From the NCBI RefSeq assembly GCF_009729415.1, contig NZ_MPKW01000020.1:1-64000 (forward strand): a DNA stretch of 64,000 nucleotides, given 5' to 3'. The DNA comes from Mycolicibacterium sp. CBMA 234. GTDB lineage: Bacteria; Actinomycetota; Actinomycetes; Mycobacteriales; Mycobacteriaceae. Below the pieces are notes generated by a model that was not told the origin of the DNA, searched no databases, and saw only the letters and a program-made list of their open reading frames with translations. Shown here in pieces: positions 32,853 through 41,560 of this stretch. A program made the translations under genes and the position numbers. The first letter of the stretch is position 1. Each line of letters begins with the position of its first letter.

Positions 32853-34556
32853 ATGTCAAGTGTTTCAGCGCTGCCGCGGGAAGCCGACGTTGTCGTCGTC
32901 GGGTCGGGACACAACGGATTGGTCGCCGCGGCGTATCTCGCCAAGGCCGGGCTCGACGTGCTTGTGGTCGAGGCGTCACCGACCGCCGGCGGAATGACAT
33001 CGACGAATTCGTTTGCGCCGGAAGCCCCGGAGTACATGATCAACGAGGCGTCGATCCAGGCTTCGCTCTTCCGGACCACCACCATCAACGAGGATCTTGG
33101 ACTGTCCCGTAAATATGGGCTGCGCCAGACAGTGATCGACCCGGCGCATTTTCAGCTCGCCGCAGACGGCAGTTCACTGGGGTTGTGGCGGGATCCGAGC
33201 AAGACGGCCGCAGAACTGGAGTACTTCTCGAAGAAGGACGCCCGCGCGCTGATCGAGTTGTACGAGGTGATCGACGCGGCTGTGGCGATCGGTCTGCCGA
33301 TGATGCAAACGAATGCGGTGACACCCGACATCAAGAACATCATGAAATCGGCTGGCGCCCTGATGAAGAACCGCAAGCAGTTGGCGGCGCTCGGCCGGTG
33401 GATGTCGAGTTCGCAGGCCGAGGCAATCGAGGAGAGCTTCGAGCATGACATGATCCGCGCGCCCTTGCTGACGTCATTGCCGTTCATGCCATTCGACGCC
33501 GACCTGTCCGGATGGTCCCTGATCTATCTTGGCGTGCTGAGCCGTTACGGCGTCGCGATGTTCCACGGCGGCACCGGATCGCTGCCCAAGGCGCTGATCA
33601 AGCTGATCGAAGCGCACGGCGGGCGGGTGATCACCAGCGCTCCGGTCGAGCAGCTCATCGTCGATGGCAACCGCTGTACCGGCGTACGAGTCGCCGGCGG
33701 CATCGAAATCCGCGCTCGCCGAGGGGTTCTCACCGCGTGCAGCCCGAAAACCACACTGACCCGGTTGCTGCCGCGCGGCGTGCTCGAACCCAAGGCGCAA
33801 AACGCGGCCGACCACATCCCGACCCGCAAACGTGGCATCGCTGACGCCAAGGTCAATGTCGCACTGTCGGGACGCGTCGACATGTCGAAGCACGAGAAGT
33901 GGCGTGGCGACGGCATCGACCTGCGGCTGGCGTGCAACTGCTACCACACTTACGAGCAGGCACTCGAAGCCGCGAGGTCGTGTGTGCGGGGCCAGGTCCC
34001 CGACGCCATCCCCGGCCTGGCCCAGGTGACCAACGCGTTCGACCCGTCGATGTCGCCCCCCGGTAAAGACCTGTGGTGGTTCTGGACCGGCCTGACGCCG
34101 TCCTTCCCCGAAGAAGGCTGGGAGGTGGCGCGCAAGAAGATCACCGACAGCATCGTCAAAGATGCCGACGAGTACTACAAGGGTGTCGAATCCATGCAGG
34201 TGGCGATCCGCCCGCTCGTACTGCCCGACATCGAGGAACGGTTCTGGGCGATCGACGGTTCGGTGTACCACGTCGATCCGACGATCAGTCGGTTCGGTCC
34301 CAACAAGCCAGTGTCCGGGTTCGCCGGGTACCGGACGCCCGTCGAGGGCCTGTTCCTCACGGGCTCGGGAACCCATCCGGTGGCCGGGATCAGCGGTATG
34401 CCAGGCCAGAACGCGGCGCGCACCATGCTCAAAGACTTCCGCCTCGAAGAGCACGGAGGGCGCATCGGGGCGCTGCGGGCGCGACTGAAGCGCGACAAGG
34501 CCGCGGCGAACGACGTCTATTCCAGCGGCCCGAACGACCCCTTCCCAGGCCGATAA
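32853..34556 (+). CDS. Phytoene-desaturase-like (CrtI-type) FAD-dependent oxidoreductase, copy 1
   Basis: About 567 aa. ATG 32853 with AAAGGA 6 nt upstream is chosen over ATG 32838. N-terminal dinucleotide fold: ADVVVVGSGHNGLVAAAYLA with VLVVEASPTAGGMTS; C-terminal FAD motif: GYRTPVEGLFLTGSGTHPVA then GISGMPGQNAARTML. This is the amine-oxidase/CrtI/retinol-saturase superfamily that desaturates or saturates long hydrophobic chains at the membrane surface. Paralogues at 38349-39971 and 55683-57281. It sits between two family D membrane genes, so it probably works with them. Substrate unknown. Confidence 0.9.
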   Translation: MSSVSALPREADVVVVGSGHNGLVAAAYLAKAGLDVLVVEASPTAGGMTSTNSFAPEAPEYMINEASIQASLFRTTTINEDLGLSRKYGLRQTVIDPAHFQLAADGSSLGLWRDPSKTAAELEYFSKKDARALIELYEVIDAAVAIGLPMMQTNAVTPDIKNIMKSAGALMKNRKQLAALGRWMSSSQAEAIEESFEHDMIRAPLLTSLPFMPFDADLSGWSLIYLGVLSRYGVAMFHGGTGSLPKALIKLIEAHGGRVITSAPVEQLIVDGNRCTGVRVAGGIEIRARRGVLTACSPKTTLTRLLPRGVLEPKAQNAADHIPTRKRGIADAKVNVALSGRVDMSKHEKWRGDGIDLRLACNCYHTYEQALEAARSCVRGQVPDAIPGLAQVTNAFDPSMSPPGKDLWWFWTGLTPSFPEEGWEVARKKITDSIVKDADEYYKGVESMQVAIRPLVLPDIEERFWAIDGSVYHVDPTISRFGPNKPVSGFAGYRTPVEGLFLTGSGTHPVAGISGMPGQNAARTMLKDFRLEEHGGRIGALRARLKRDKAAANDVYSSGPNDPFPGR

Positions 34557-34578
34557 GTCCGACGTCGAGGAGCACGCT

Positions 34579-35397
34579 GTGGCACCTGTCGAAACTCACG
34601 GAATCGACCAACCCGTCAACGAGATCGGCCAACTGATCTCTACTGCGCTGACGTTCGGATTGGCCGTCGCCGCCGTCGTCTACTGCGTGGTGATATGGCG
34701 TCGTGAAGGTTCGGTATGGCAGTTCTTCCTCCTCATCAGCGGTGGCCTCACCAGCCTGATGGAGCCGCTCTACGACCACCTCTACGGCTTGTGGTTCTTC
34801 GAGCAGGGACAGTGGCATCTCTACACCACATTCGGTAGCAACCAACCGATTTGGGTGCCGGCGGCCTATCTGGCGTTCTACGGCGGTGCATCGGTGTTCG
34901 TGGCCCGATACATGATGCGAAAGCCCACCATGCGCAGCGTGTGGATGATGTACGGCGCCATCGCCGCGATGTCGCTGGCCGCCGAAATGAGCTACGTCAC
35001 CCTCCTGAAGGTGTACGCCTATCAGGACAGCCAACCATTCGTTGTCGGCGGCTACCCGGTGTTCCTGGCGTTCACAAACGCGTGCTCCGCCTTGATCGGC
35101 GGACTGATCGTGTTCGGACTGGTGCCGGTACTGCGGCGCCCGATCGCGCAGGCGTCACTGATCACCGTCGTTCCCGGCGCGTTCGCGATGGGGCTCTTCG
35201 GAACGGGCATCGTCTATCTGTCGGTGCGCCACGGTTTCCAACACCCACCGATGTGGTTGGTGCACCTGGCGGCGCTGACGGTCGTCGGTGGAATCGCTTT
35301 GACTGTACGCACTTTGGGGTTCGTCACGACCACTGCGTACACCGCCGAGAGTGCTGCCGCCAATCCCGTGTCCACCGACCATTCCGTCACCCGCTGA
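34579..35397 (+). CDS. Polytopic membrane protein, family D (copy 2 of 2)
   Basis: 272 aa, about seven helices. GTG 34579 with GAGGAG upstream, 22 bp after the oxidoreductase stop. Paralogous to 31783-32811: FFLLISGGLTSLMEPLYDHL, PIWVPAAYLAFYGGASVFVA, SVWMMYGAIAAMSLAAEMSY and VFLAFTNACSALIGGLIVFG. Membrane-buried acidic residues (MEPLYD; AAEMSY) line up with those of copy 1. Shorter at both ends than copy 1. Followed 28 bp later by an AveC-like gene in the same operon. Confidence 0.75.
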   Translation: MAPVETHGIDQPVNEIGQLISTALTFGLAVAAVVYCVVIWRREGSVWQFFLLISGGLTSLMEPLYDHLYGLWFFEQGQWHLYTTFGSNQPIWVPAAYLAFYGGASVFVARYMMRKPTMRSVWMMYGAIAAMSLAAEMSYVTLLKVYAYQDSQPFVVGGYPVFLAFTNACSALIGGLIVFGLVPVLRRPIAQASLITVVPGAFAMGLFGTGIVYLSVRHGFQHPPMWLVHLAALTVVGGIALTVRTLGFVTTTAYTAESAAANPVSTDHSVTR

Positions 35398-35425
35398 GTT
35401 CCGAAGTCCGACACGAAGGAGAGCC

Positions 35426-36430
35426 ATGACCAACGCCACTCAAGCGGTCCTCCCTCACCGGGAGACTCTTCCTTCGCAACCGGCCCGTAAACCCGTCTTG
35501 GGCTGGGCAGTGGTCGGGGTGGTGTGGCTCGTGGTGAGCGCATTCACGATGTGGGGCTGGGTAACCGGTCTTGACTTCGGAGCACCCCCGGTGCTCGGGC
35601 CCGATCAGATGCCGACCGGAAAACTGATCGGCTTGAGGATCGTCGAGTTCATCAGCACCAGCGTCTTGGCTGTGGCGGTCTACTTCCTTGCTTGGAAGCC
35701 GTGGCGTCGTGACAAACGGATCACGTTGGATGCGTTGCTGTTGCTCGGCGGCATCGTCGGCTTCGTGATGGACTGCTGGCTCAACACCCGGGCCGTCCTG
35801 TTCGCGTTCAACGCGCACTCGGTCAATCTCGGCGCGTGGGCGTCGTCGTTGCCGTTCCATGACCCGAAAGTGCCCAGCCACTACGCGGAGTCACTGCTCT
35901 GGGGACTCCCGATGTACATCTACTTCTGCGCGGCGTTGGGCTTCGTAGGCTCGATGGGCGCCCGCGCGTTGCGCGTGAGGTTCCCGCACCTGTCCGTTCA
36001 AGGAATCCTTGCGATTCTGTTTGTCTGCGACTTCGTCTTCGACTTCACGGTGGAAAACCTCATCATCCGCTCCACCGACGCCTACTCATTCGTCCAGACC
36101 AATGGAGCATTGACGCTGTTTGCAGGCGCGAAGTACCAATTCCCTATCTACGAAAGCATTTTCGTTGCGGGTGTTGCGACGGCGTTCACCTATGCCCGCT
36201 GGTCGATGGACTGGGACCAGGACGGCCTTTCGGTGGTCGAACAGGGGGTCCTCTCGCTACCGCCGGCTTATCGGTTGCCTGTTCGAACCTTGGCCGCCAT
36301 CGGCTTCTGCGCGACCGTCCTCATGCTGTGCTACCACCTGCCGTTCAACTGGGTGAGCATGACGGGCCACTCGTTTGCGAACCTGCCGAGCTATCTTGCG
36401 CCGGCGGGGCTGGTCTTGCCTGGGCGCTGA
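35426..36430 (+). CDS. AveC-family (putative spirocyclase-like) membrane protein, copy 1
   Basis: About 334 aa. ATG 35426 with AAGGAGAG 4-5 nt upstream; the frame is open to 35351 but that would overlap the previous gene. Eight or so hydrophobic segments: WAVVGVVWLVVSAFTMWGWV, LDALLLLGGIVGFVMDCWLN, GLPMYIYFCAALGFVGSMGA, ILAILFVCDFVFDFTVENLI. Conserved with copies 2 and 3: FAGAKYQFPIYESIFVAGVA and a late NLPSYLAPAG. The layout fits AveC-like proteins; AveC itself takes part in spiroketal ring formation and dehydration in avermectin synthesis. Function in mycobacteria is unknown. Lacks the CG-x6-CP tail present in copies 2 and 3. Confidence 0.7.
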   Translation: MTNATQAVLPHRETLPSQPARKPVLGWAVVGVVWLVVSAFTMWGWVTGLDFGAPPVLGPDQMPTGKLIGLRIVEFISTSVLAVAVYFLAWKPWRRDKRITLDALLLLGGIVGFVMDCWLNTRAVLFAFNAHSVNLGAWASSLPFHDPKVPSHYAESLLWGLPMYIYFCAALGFVGSMGARALRVRFPHLSVQGILAILFVCDFVFDFTVENLIIRSTDAYSFVQTNGALTLFAGAKYQFPIYESIFVAGVATAFTYARWSMDWDQDGLSVVEQGVLSLPPAYRLPVRTLAAIGFCATVLMLCYHLPFNWVSMTGHSFANLPSYLAPAGLVLPGR

Positions 36431-36445
36431 GGCCGCAACCCGATA

Positions 36446-36470
36446 TATGAGCCTCATAGTTCCATAAATG
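36446..36470. promoter_or_regulatory. Palindromic site TATGAG-C-CTCATA with GTTC tail
   Basis: Perfect 6-1-6 palindrome at 36446-36458 followed by GTTCCATAAAT, 40 bp upstream of the gene at 36498. A near-copy (TTGAGACTCATAAGTTCAAAAA) precedes the Baeyer-Villiger monooxygenase gene at 53630-53651, suggesting one regulator for both. Confidence 0.55.
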
Positions 36471-36497
36471 TGGGTTGAGCACTACGATCGGTAGGCG

Positions 36498-37244
36498 ATG
36501 ACTACATACGATCCGCACGCGACGCTGCAGGCGATCTCGGACAACGCCATTGCTGTTATCGGCATCGGCGGCATTTCTATCCTCGCGATGTTCGTATTCT
36601 TCATCGAGGGTGCCCGCATGGGGCGCCGTGACCGTGTCTACCCAATGGCGTTGTGGATGACCGCGCTGTGGTGGCCGCACGACGGGTCGTACCTGCTGCA
36701 CTTCAACGACTGGTTCGGTGGCCGGCATGACCACTGGTTCATGCAGTTGTTCTGGTTCGCGATCATCGTGACGTTCCTGGCGGAGTCCACGTTCGCTATT
36801 CAGACGATTCAGTACGGCCGCGAGGAGCTGTCGCCGGGGCGTTCCCAGCGCGAGCACATCGCTCGGATCGTCGGCGTGATGGCCGCCGGTACCATCAGTT
36901 GGGCATTGGTCAAAGGTGCCTTGCAGGACGACCTTTACCTGCTGTCCTTCATGGGGACGCTCCTCTGGGGTGGTCCTAGCGGCAACGCCATGCTGGGGCG
37001 CCGGCCCGACGGCCGCGGGCAGTCGCTGCTCGAATGGATCGGCTACAGCGTGATGGCCGTGTGCTATTCGATCGCATCGATCGGTTTCTTCGGCGGCGGT
37101 TTCTTCCACTCGTGGCCTTATGTGGGCATCTGCCTGGCTTCGTGCGTCTGGAGTTTCGTGCTCATTGCTGACGCCAAGCGCGCCGGCGTGCCGTTCAGTT
37201 CGTGGCAGTCATCCAAAACCGCCGCAGTGTTGACGGCCCGCTGA
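36498..37244 (+). CDS. Polytopic membrane protein, family B (copy 1 of 2; Pyr4/PaxB-cyclase-like layout)
   Basis: 248 aa, about seven helices. ATG 36498. Shares with 43061-43819: an early FIEGARMGRRDRVYPMALWM helix pair, HFNDWFGGRHDHWFMQLFWF and FLAESTFAIQTIQYGREELS. Small size, seven helices, a loop R-D/E-K-V-x-P after helix 2 and a membrane Glu before xxxQIQYG resemble integral-membrane terpene cyclases of the Pyr4/PaxB type and bacterial relatives. This is a layout resemblance only. Probably has its own promoter, given the palindrome just upstream. Converges with the AveC-like gene at 37306. Confidence 0.7.
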   Translation: MTTYDPHATLQAISDNAIAVIGIGGISILAMFVFFIEGARMGRRDRVYPMALWMTALWWPHDGSYLLHFNDWFGGRHDHWFMQLFWFAIIVTFLAESTFAIQTIQYGREELSPGRSQREHIARIVGVMAAGTISWALVKGALQDDLYLLSFMGTLLWGGPSGNAMLGRRPDGRGQSLLEWIGYSVMAVCYSIASIGFFGGGFFHSWPYVGICLASCVWSFVLIADAKRAGVPFSSWQSSKTAAVLTAR

Positions 37245-37305
37245 TTCTGCCTTCGCGCCCGGCGGTGCTGCTCGACATCGAGAGCGGCAACTGTCCGCAC
37301 AAACT

Positions 37306-38352
37306 TCAGCGACCCGACTTGCCATTCGTGAGGTGGAACAAGTACTCCGATGGGCATTCCGGCTTGTCGGCGACGCCGCAGAATGCTGCAGGGGCGAGAT
37401 AGGACGGGAGCTCGACATAGGTGTCGGCAGTCATGGTGGCGAATTCGTAAGGCAGGAAGTATCCAAGCGCCGACGCTGTGCAAAAGCCGGTGACGGCAGC
37501 AAAAGACATGGCATGCTTGCGCCAGCCGGGAATGCTGAGCTCGTCGACGCCTCGCTCCACTGCCGACCGACCCGAGTCGTCGACCGAATCACGCAACCAC
37601 GTGACCATGACCGCGAATACCGCTGCGAATAGCGATTGATAGATCGGGAATTGGTAGATCCGGCCCGCGAAGAGGCTGAAATCTGCGGGCACGCCGGGGA
37701 ACATGTACAGCTGCGGGTAGACGATCAGTGGGATCTCGACGACCAGGTCCGCGATGGCGAAGGCAACGAACAGAAGCGCGTAGAGGGTTGCGTTGCTGGC
37801 GCGGGGTAGGTGGTGTCGAAGTTTGCCGAGGATTGCGCAGCCGCCGATCGCGGCGAGGAGCCCGAAGATGACGTACAGCTGCGGTGCCCAGAGGAGTCCT
37901 TCGGCGAAGCGGGCTTGGCCGGGGCTGGATCCGATGGGCAGGAGGTCTGCCCAGGATCCGAAGCCGAGGCCGTGCGCGTTCATTGCGAAGGTGTGGTTGA
38001 AGGCGTTCAGCGTCGGGTCGACGATGTAGGCGAACATCATCCCGAGCAGGATCTTGCCATTGATAGGCACGTGTCGGGTGCGCCGCCAGGGGGTGATCAC
38101 CCAGAACCACAGCATGACGAAAAATGCTGTCGTTGCGGTGATTTCGAAGCTTCGTAGATACCAGAGGTAAGGGTAGTGATCTGGTCCGGGGCTGTTGGGT
38201 GCAAAGCCGGGCGAGTGCACCCAGCGGGTCCAGGTCACGAGGGCGCCGACGATGATCACAGCGCCGAACGCTGACCAGAAGGTGAGCGCTGCCGGTGGGC
38301 GTGCGGTTTCTGACCCGCCGGAGTCCGGCTTGGTTGAGACGTGCGTGGTCAT
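37306..38352 (-). CDS. AveC-family membrane protein, copy 2
   Basis: 348 aa. Helices include ALTFWSAFGAVIIVGALVTW, EITATTAFFVMLWFWVITPW and LLWAPQLYVIFGLLAAIGGC; conserved FAGRIYQFPIYQSLFAAVFA and YVELPSYLAPAAFCGVADKP ending ECPSEY. The membrane segment DLVVEIPLIVYPQLYMFPGV matches the DFVFDFTVENL position of copy 1. The ATG overlaps the stop of the FAD oxidoreductase upstream (ATGA), so the pair is translationally coupled and very probably works together. Ends 61 bp from the convergent family B gene. Confidence 0.75.
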   Translation of the reverse strand: MTTHVSTKPDSGGSETARPPAALTFWSAFGAVIIVGALVTWTRWVHSPGFAPNSPGPDHYPYLWYLRSFEITATTAFFVMLWFWVITPWRRTRHVPINGKILLGMMFAYIVDPTLNAFNHTFAMNAHGLGFGSWADLLPIGSSPGQARFAEGLLWAPQLYVIFGLLAAIGGCAILGKLRHHLPRASNATLYALLFVAFAIADLVVEIPLIVYPQLYMFPGVPADFSLFAGRIYQFPIYQSLFAAVFAVMVTWLRDSVDDSGRSAVERGVDELSIPGWRKHAMSFAAVTGFCTASALGYFLPYEFATMTADTYVELPSYLAPAAFCGVADKPECPSEYLFHLTNGKSGR

Positions 38353-39971
38353 GATTGCTTGCCGCTCTTGCGTTTTCCTCGCAGTACTTCACGGGCGGCC
38401 ATGTAGCCGGGTGCGCCGGTGATACCTCCGCTCGGGTGAGAACCGGAGCCACCCAGAAACAGGCCCTCGACGGGGGTGCGGTAGCCGGCGAGTCCCCAAG
38501 CTGGGCGGCGTGGTCCGCCACGGCTCAAGGTCATGTCGACGTGGGTGATATTGCCGCCTGCGGCGCCGACGAGGTGTTCGAAGTCCTGGTTGGTGAGGAC
38601 GCGGCGGCCGATCTCCAGTTCGTCGACGCCGTCGTAGAACTTGGCCAACTTGTTGACCGCTGCCTGGCCGAGTTGGTCTCGGGTGCTGACGCCGGCGTCG
38701 TCGGCGATGTCCCAACCGCGCTCGGGGGTGTACGGGGCAACCGCCAAATAGCAGTAGAAGTTGTCTTGCCCGGCGGGGGCTTGGGATGGGTCGACGCCGG
38801 TGGGTATCACGTTCCACATGGTGAAGTCGTCTTCGTGCGGAACCAGACCCGCCGCGGATCGGGCAAAGGCCCGTTCGATGCCGTCTTCGGTGGCCAGGAC
38901 GTGCATCGGTTTGCGGAGGTCGAGGCCGTCGCCACGCCGTTTCTCGTAGCGAGCAAGCGACAACTGACCTGAGAATGCGAGGTCAACCTTTCCCTGGCCA
39001 TATCCCTGGTTGGTGACCGCGATGTTGTGGACCCTCGATTCGAGCTTCGGTTCGAGTGTGCCGCTGGGCAGCAGTTTTCCGAGTGCGGTCTTTGGGTCAC
39101 AGCTCGCGACAACCGCTTCGGTGGCTTCGATTTCGCGACCGTCGGTGAGCCGCGCGCCCGCCGCGCGCCCGCCGAGGAGCAGGATTTCCTGTACTGATGC
39201 CTGGACGATGACGGTGCCGCCGGCGGCCTGTAGGCGACGCGCCAACGCGTCGGGAAGCGCTTGAATCCCGCCGATCGGATGCTGGTGGGAGTGTCGGTGT
39301 TGGTTGGCCAGCCACAGGAAGCCGGCGCCGCTGCCGTCGGCTGAGTTGGGGATGGTCGAGCCGGCGACGGCGTGCAGGGCGTTGCGGACCACCGGATGTT
39401 CGAATCGCTCGCCGATGGCTTCGGCAGCTGAACCGGATGCCAGCAGTGCGATGTCGCGCAGTCGGCGCCGATGCCTCCAGGCGTGACGGGCGGTCCGGGC
39501 CAGGGGGCGGGCATCGAGATGGGCTGGGTTGGTGGTGAAGTAGGACAGGGCGATGTCGCTGAAGGCGCGCAGCAGTTCGGCGAACTCGAGGTAGGCGCGG
39601 GCGTCTGCCTTGGAGTATCGCTCGATTTCGCGTGCGGTGGCCTGGGGGCTTTCCCAGAACCCGATGGAGGCGTCGTCGGGGTGCAGGTACACCAGGCCGG
39701 GGTCTACCCGCACCCGTTTGAGGCCGTGCTTGTCCAGTTCGAGTTCCTTTGCCGGCGGAAAGGAGTCCCAAAAGAACGGGTCGAACGAATACGGGTGCGT
39801 CAGGTGCTCCGGTGCCGCCGGGATGGACCGCCGTGACGCGGTGAACCCGCCGATGGCATCGGATGCTTCGAGGACCACGACCCTGCGACCGGCGTCGGCG
39901 AGGTAATTCGCGGCAACGAGACCATTGTGGCCGGCGCCGATGACGATGACGTCGAATGTGGATGTGCTCAT
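38349..39971 (-). CDS. Phytoene-desaturase-like (CrtI-type) FAD-dependent oxidoreductase, copy 2
   Basis: 540 aa. FAD fold FDVIVIGAGHNGLVAANYLA with RVVVLEASDAIGGFT; C-terminal GYRTPVEGLFLGGSGSHPSG then GITGAPGYMAAREVLRG. A long lipophilic central region (FLWLANQHRHSHQHPIGGIQ) probably forms the substrate channel. Middle gene of the leftward operon AveC-copy 3, oxidoreductase, AveC-copy 2; gap of 12 bp upstream and ATGA overlap downstream. One oxidoreductase flanked by two AveC-like proteins suggests a membrane complex or channelled steps. Confidence 0.9.
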   Translation of the reverse strand: MSTSTFDVIVIGAGHNGLVAANYLADAGRRVVVLEASDAIGGFTASRRSIPAAPEHLTHPYSFDPFFWDSFPPAKELELDKHGLKRVRVDPGLVYLHPDDASIGFWESPQATAREIERYSKADARAYLEFAELLRAFSDIALSYFTTNPAHLDARPLARTARHAWRHRRRLRDIALLASGSAAEAIGERFEHPVVRNALHAVAGSTIPNSADGSGAGFLWLANQHRHSHQHPIGGIQALPDALARRLQAAGGTVIVQASVQEILLLGGRAAGARLTDGREIEATEAVVASCDPKTALGKLLPSGTLEPKLESRVHNIAVTNQGYGQGKVDLAFSGQLSLARYEKRRGDGLDLRKPMHVLATEDGIERAFARSAAGLVPHEDDFTMWNVIPTGVDPSQAPAGQDNFYCYLAVAPYTPERGWDIADDAGVSTRDQLGQAAVNKLAKFYDGVDELEIGRRVLTNQDFEHLVGAAGGNITHVDMTLSRGGPRRPAWGLAGYRTPVEGLFLGGSGSHPSGGITGAPGYMAAREVLRGKRKSGKQS

Positions 39972-39983
39972 GGACTTTTGCTT

Positions 39984-41117
39984 TCAGTTCGTCGAGATCG
40001 GGGGAGCCTTGGGAACAGTCACGCCGGGCGGTGCGACGAGTTCGCCGTTGGGTCCGACCCGGACGGAGTGGTCTCCGCGCGGAAATGGCAGATGCGGGTC
40101 GGGGCAGGCGACATCGCTTGCGGCCCCGCACATTTTGGTCACGAAGTAGGAGCGCTTCTGGACATCTGCGGGCCAGGCGTCACCTCGCAGGGCGATCATG
40201 GCGTTCGGGATGTGGTAGAAGACAAAGAAGATTGCGGTGATCGCGCCGGAGACGGCGAAGAATCGCATCCAGCCCTTGACGTGGTCGGAAACATTGAGGG
40301 TTTCGATGCCTCGCTCGGCGAAGCTGTGGCCGCGGTCGTTCTTGAAGTACCGCATGGCTCCCCATGTCGTGTAGAGCAGGCTGGCGGTGATGCCCTGATA
40401 GACGGGGAAGCTGAAGTAGTGCCCGGAGTTCAGCGAAAACCAGTGAATGGATGAGGCGTAGCTGTGCGAGCCCATCACCATGAACGCCGCTTCCCAGATC
40501 GTTCCCACGACCATCATGGGAACGAAGGCCAGCAGCCACATGCTCACCGGGCTGATGGTGGGGCGCCACTGCCGGAGCTTGCGGAATATCCAGTTCACGA
40601 TGATCACCATCAGAAAGAAAGCGCACGTGTAGACGCCCGGCAGCCACAGCAGCGGCTGCGGGATCTGAGTGGGGTTCGGTGACATCCACCCCGGCGTATG
40701 TCCAACCCAGGAGCCAAGATTGATGAAGTACGCGTTGTAGTTGAACCCTGGCGTGAAGTAGTTGTACAGCGGGTCAGACCACCACATCAGCGCGAACGAG
40801 AGCACCATCAGGCCGTCGAACGGCACCCGCCCGGTTTTCAACTTCGGTCGTACAGCCTTGAACCAGATCAGGGCCAGCATCCCGCCGAACAGTCCGAACT
40901 CTTGGATGCGCAGCGCGACCTTCATGGCAGTCGGGAGCGGTGTCGGACCAGCCGGCACTTGCATGGGCTCGCCCGCCACGATCCACGCGATGATCAGATA
41001 CGCGGCGAACGCCAGGAAACCGAAACCCGTTCCCGCCCACCAAGAGACGGGGCGGGCGCGCTTAGGTGGCTCCGCCACCGGCCTGTTGCCAATGTGCAGG
41101 TCTGTTCCGGTTGTCAT
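39984..41117 (-). CDS. AveC-family membrane protein, copy 3
   Basis: About 377 aa from ATG 41117 (AAGGAAT upstream); ATG 41138 is an alternative. Helices include GFGFLAFAAYLIIAWIVAGE, FGLFGGMLALIWFKAVRPKL and GVYTCAFFLMVIIVNWIFRK; DPLYNYFTPGFNYNAYFINL matches the polar loop of the family. Conserved SFPVYQGITASLLYTTWGAM and C-terminal YFVTKMCGAASDVACPDPHL. Heads a leftward operon; the 45-bp palindrome at 41196-41240 sits at its promoter. Same function problem as copies 1 and 2. Confidence 0.75.
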   Translation of the reverse strand: MTTGTDLHIGNRPVAEPPKRARPVSWWAGTGFGFLAFAAYLIIAWIVAGEPMQVPAGPTPLPTAMKVALRIQEFGLFGGMLALIWFKAVRPKLKTGRVPFDGLMVLSFALMWWSDPLYNYFTPGFNYNAYFINLGSWVGHTPGWMSPNPTQIPQPLLWLPGVYTCAFFLMVIIVNWIFRKLRQWRPTISPVSMWLLAFVPMMVVGTIWEAAFMVMGSHSYASSIHWFSLNSGHYFSFPVYQGITASLLYTTWGAMRYFKNDRGHSFAERGIETLNVSDHVKGWMRFFAVSGAITAIFFVFYHIPNAMIALRGDAWPADVQKRSYFVTKMCGAASDVACPDPHLPFPRGDHSVRVGPNGELVAPPGVTVPKAPPISTN

Positions 41118-41195
41118 CGACAAATTCCTTCGTTTCATTCGTGCTTGCCGGGGACGACGTTGAGCCGCTGGTGGTCGCGCATTTGGATCGCGTCA

Positions 41196-41240
41196 CTGTT
41201 ATGGTCATTCTGTCTAAATTAGACACGATGACCATAACAG
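41196..41240. promoter_or_regulatory. 45-bp nested palindrome, strong operator candidate
   Basis: Outer arms CTGTTATGGTCAT and ATGACCATAACAG (13 bp, perfect) enclose TGTCTAA-A-TTAGACA (perfect 7-1-7); only the two bases between the units do not pair. It lies 79 bp upstream of the AveC copy 3 start. Two concentric operators of one or two TetR-type regulators is the simplest reading; TetR 41561-42187 is the nearest candidate. Confidence 0.7.
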
Positions 41241-41437
41241 CTCGAGGGTGCAGCGCAAAGGGTGTTTTTAATCTGAATTAGGCGAGCTTGGGCGACTTGG
41301 TGGATGCCCAGCTCTGGTTGGGCTCACGGATGGTGGTGATGGAATATCAACTGCGACAAGGTATTACGTCTGAACCGCTGCGAAAGCACCTGCGTCCCTG
41401 GGTGTTGAGGCGAGCATCACCTGCGGGCGATGTCGTC

Positions 41438-41506
41438 AGCGACCTCGTCGCCGAACGGCCGCTCCGCGCGCTGACCGACATCATGTGGCGCGTCATCTAT
41501 CGCTGA
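41438..41506 (+). pseudogene. 3' fossil of a TetR gene
   Basis: The end of this frame reads SDLVAERPLRALTDIMWRVI then YR and stop, closely matching the terminus of the TetR at 30967 (LQDSLTDIVWRVIYQR). No TetR HTH precedes it. It lies 55 bp upstream of an intact TetR gene, so a regulator was lost, or replaced, at this site. Confidence 0.55.
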
Positions 41507-41560
41507 TAGCGGGCTCCGAGCGCACCGTGACCAGCAATTGACCGCAAGTAGGCTACGGAT

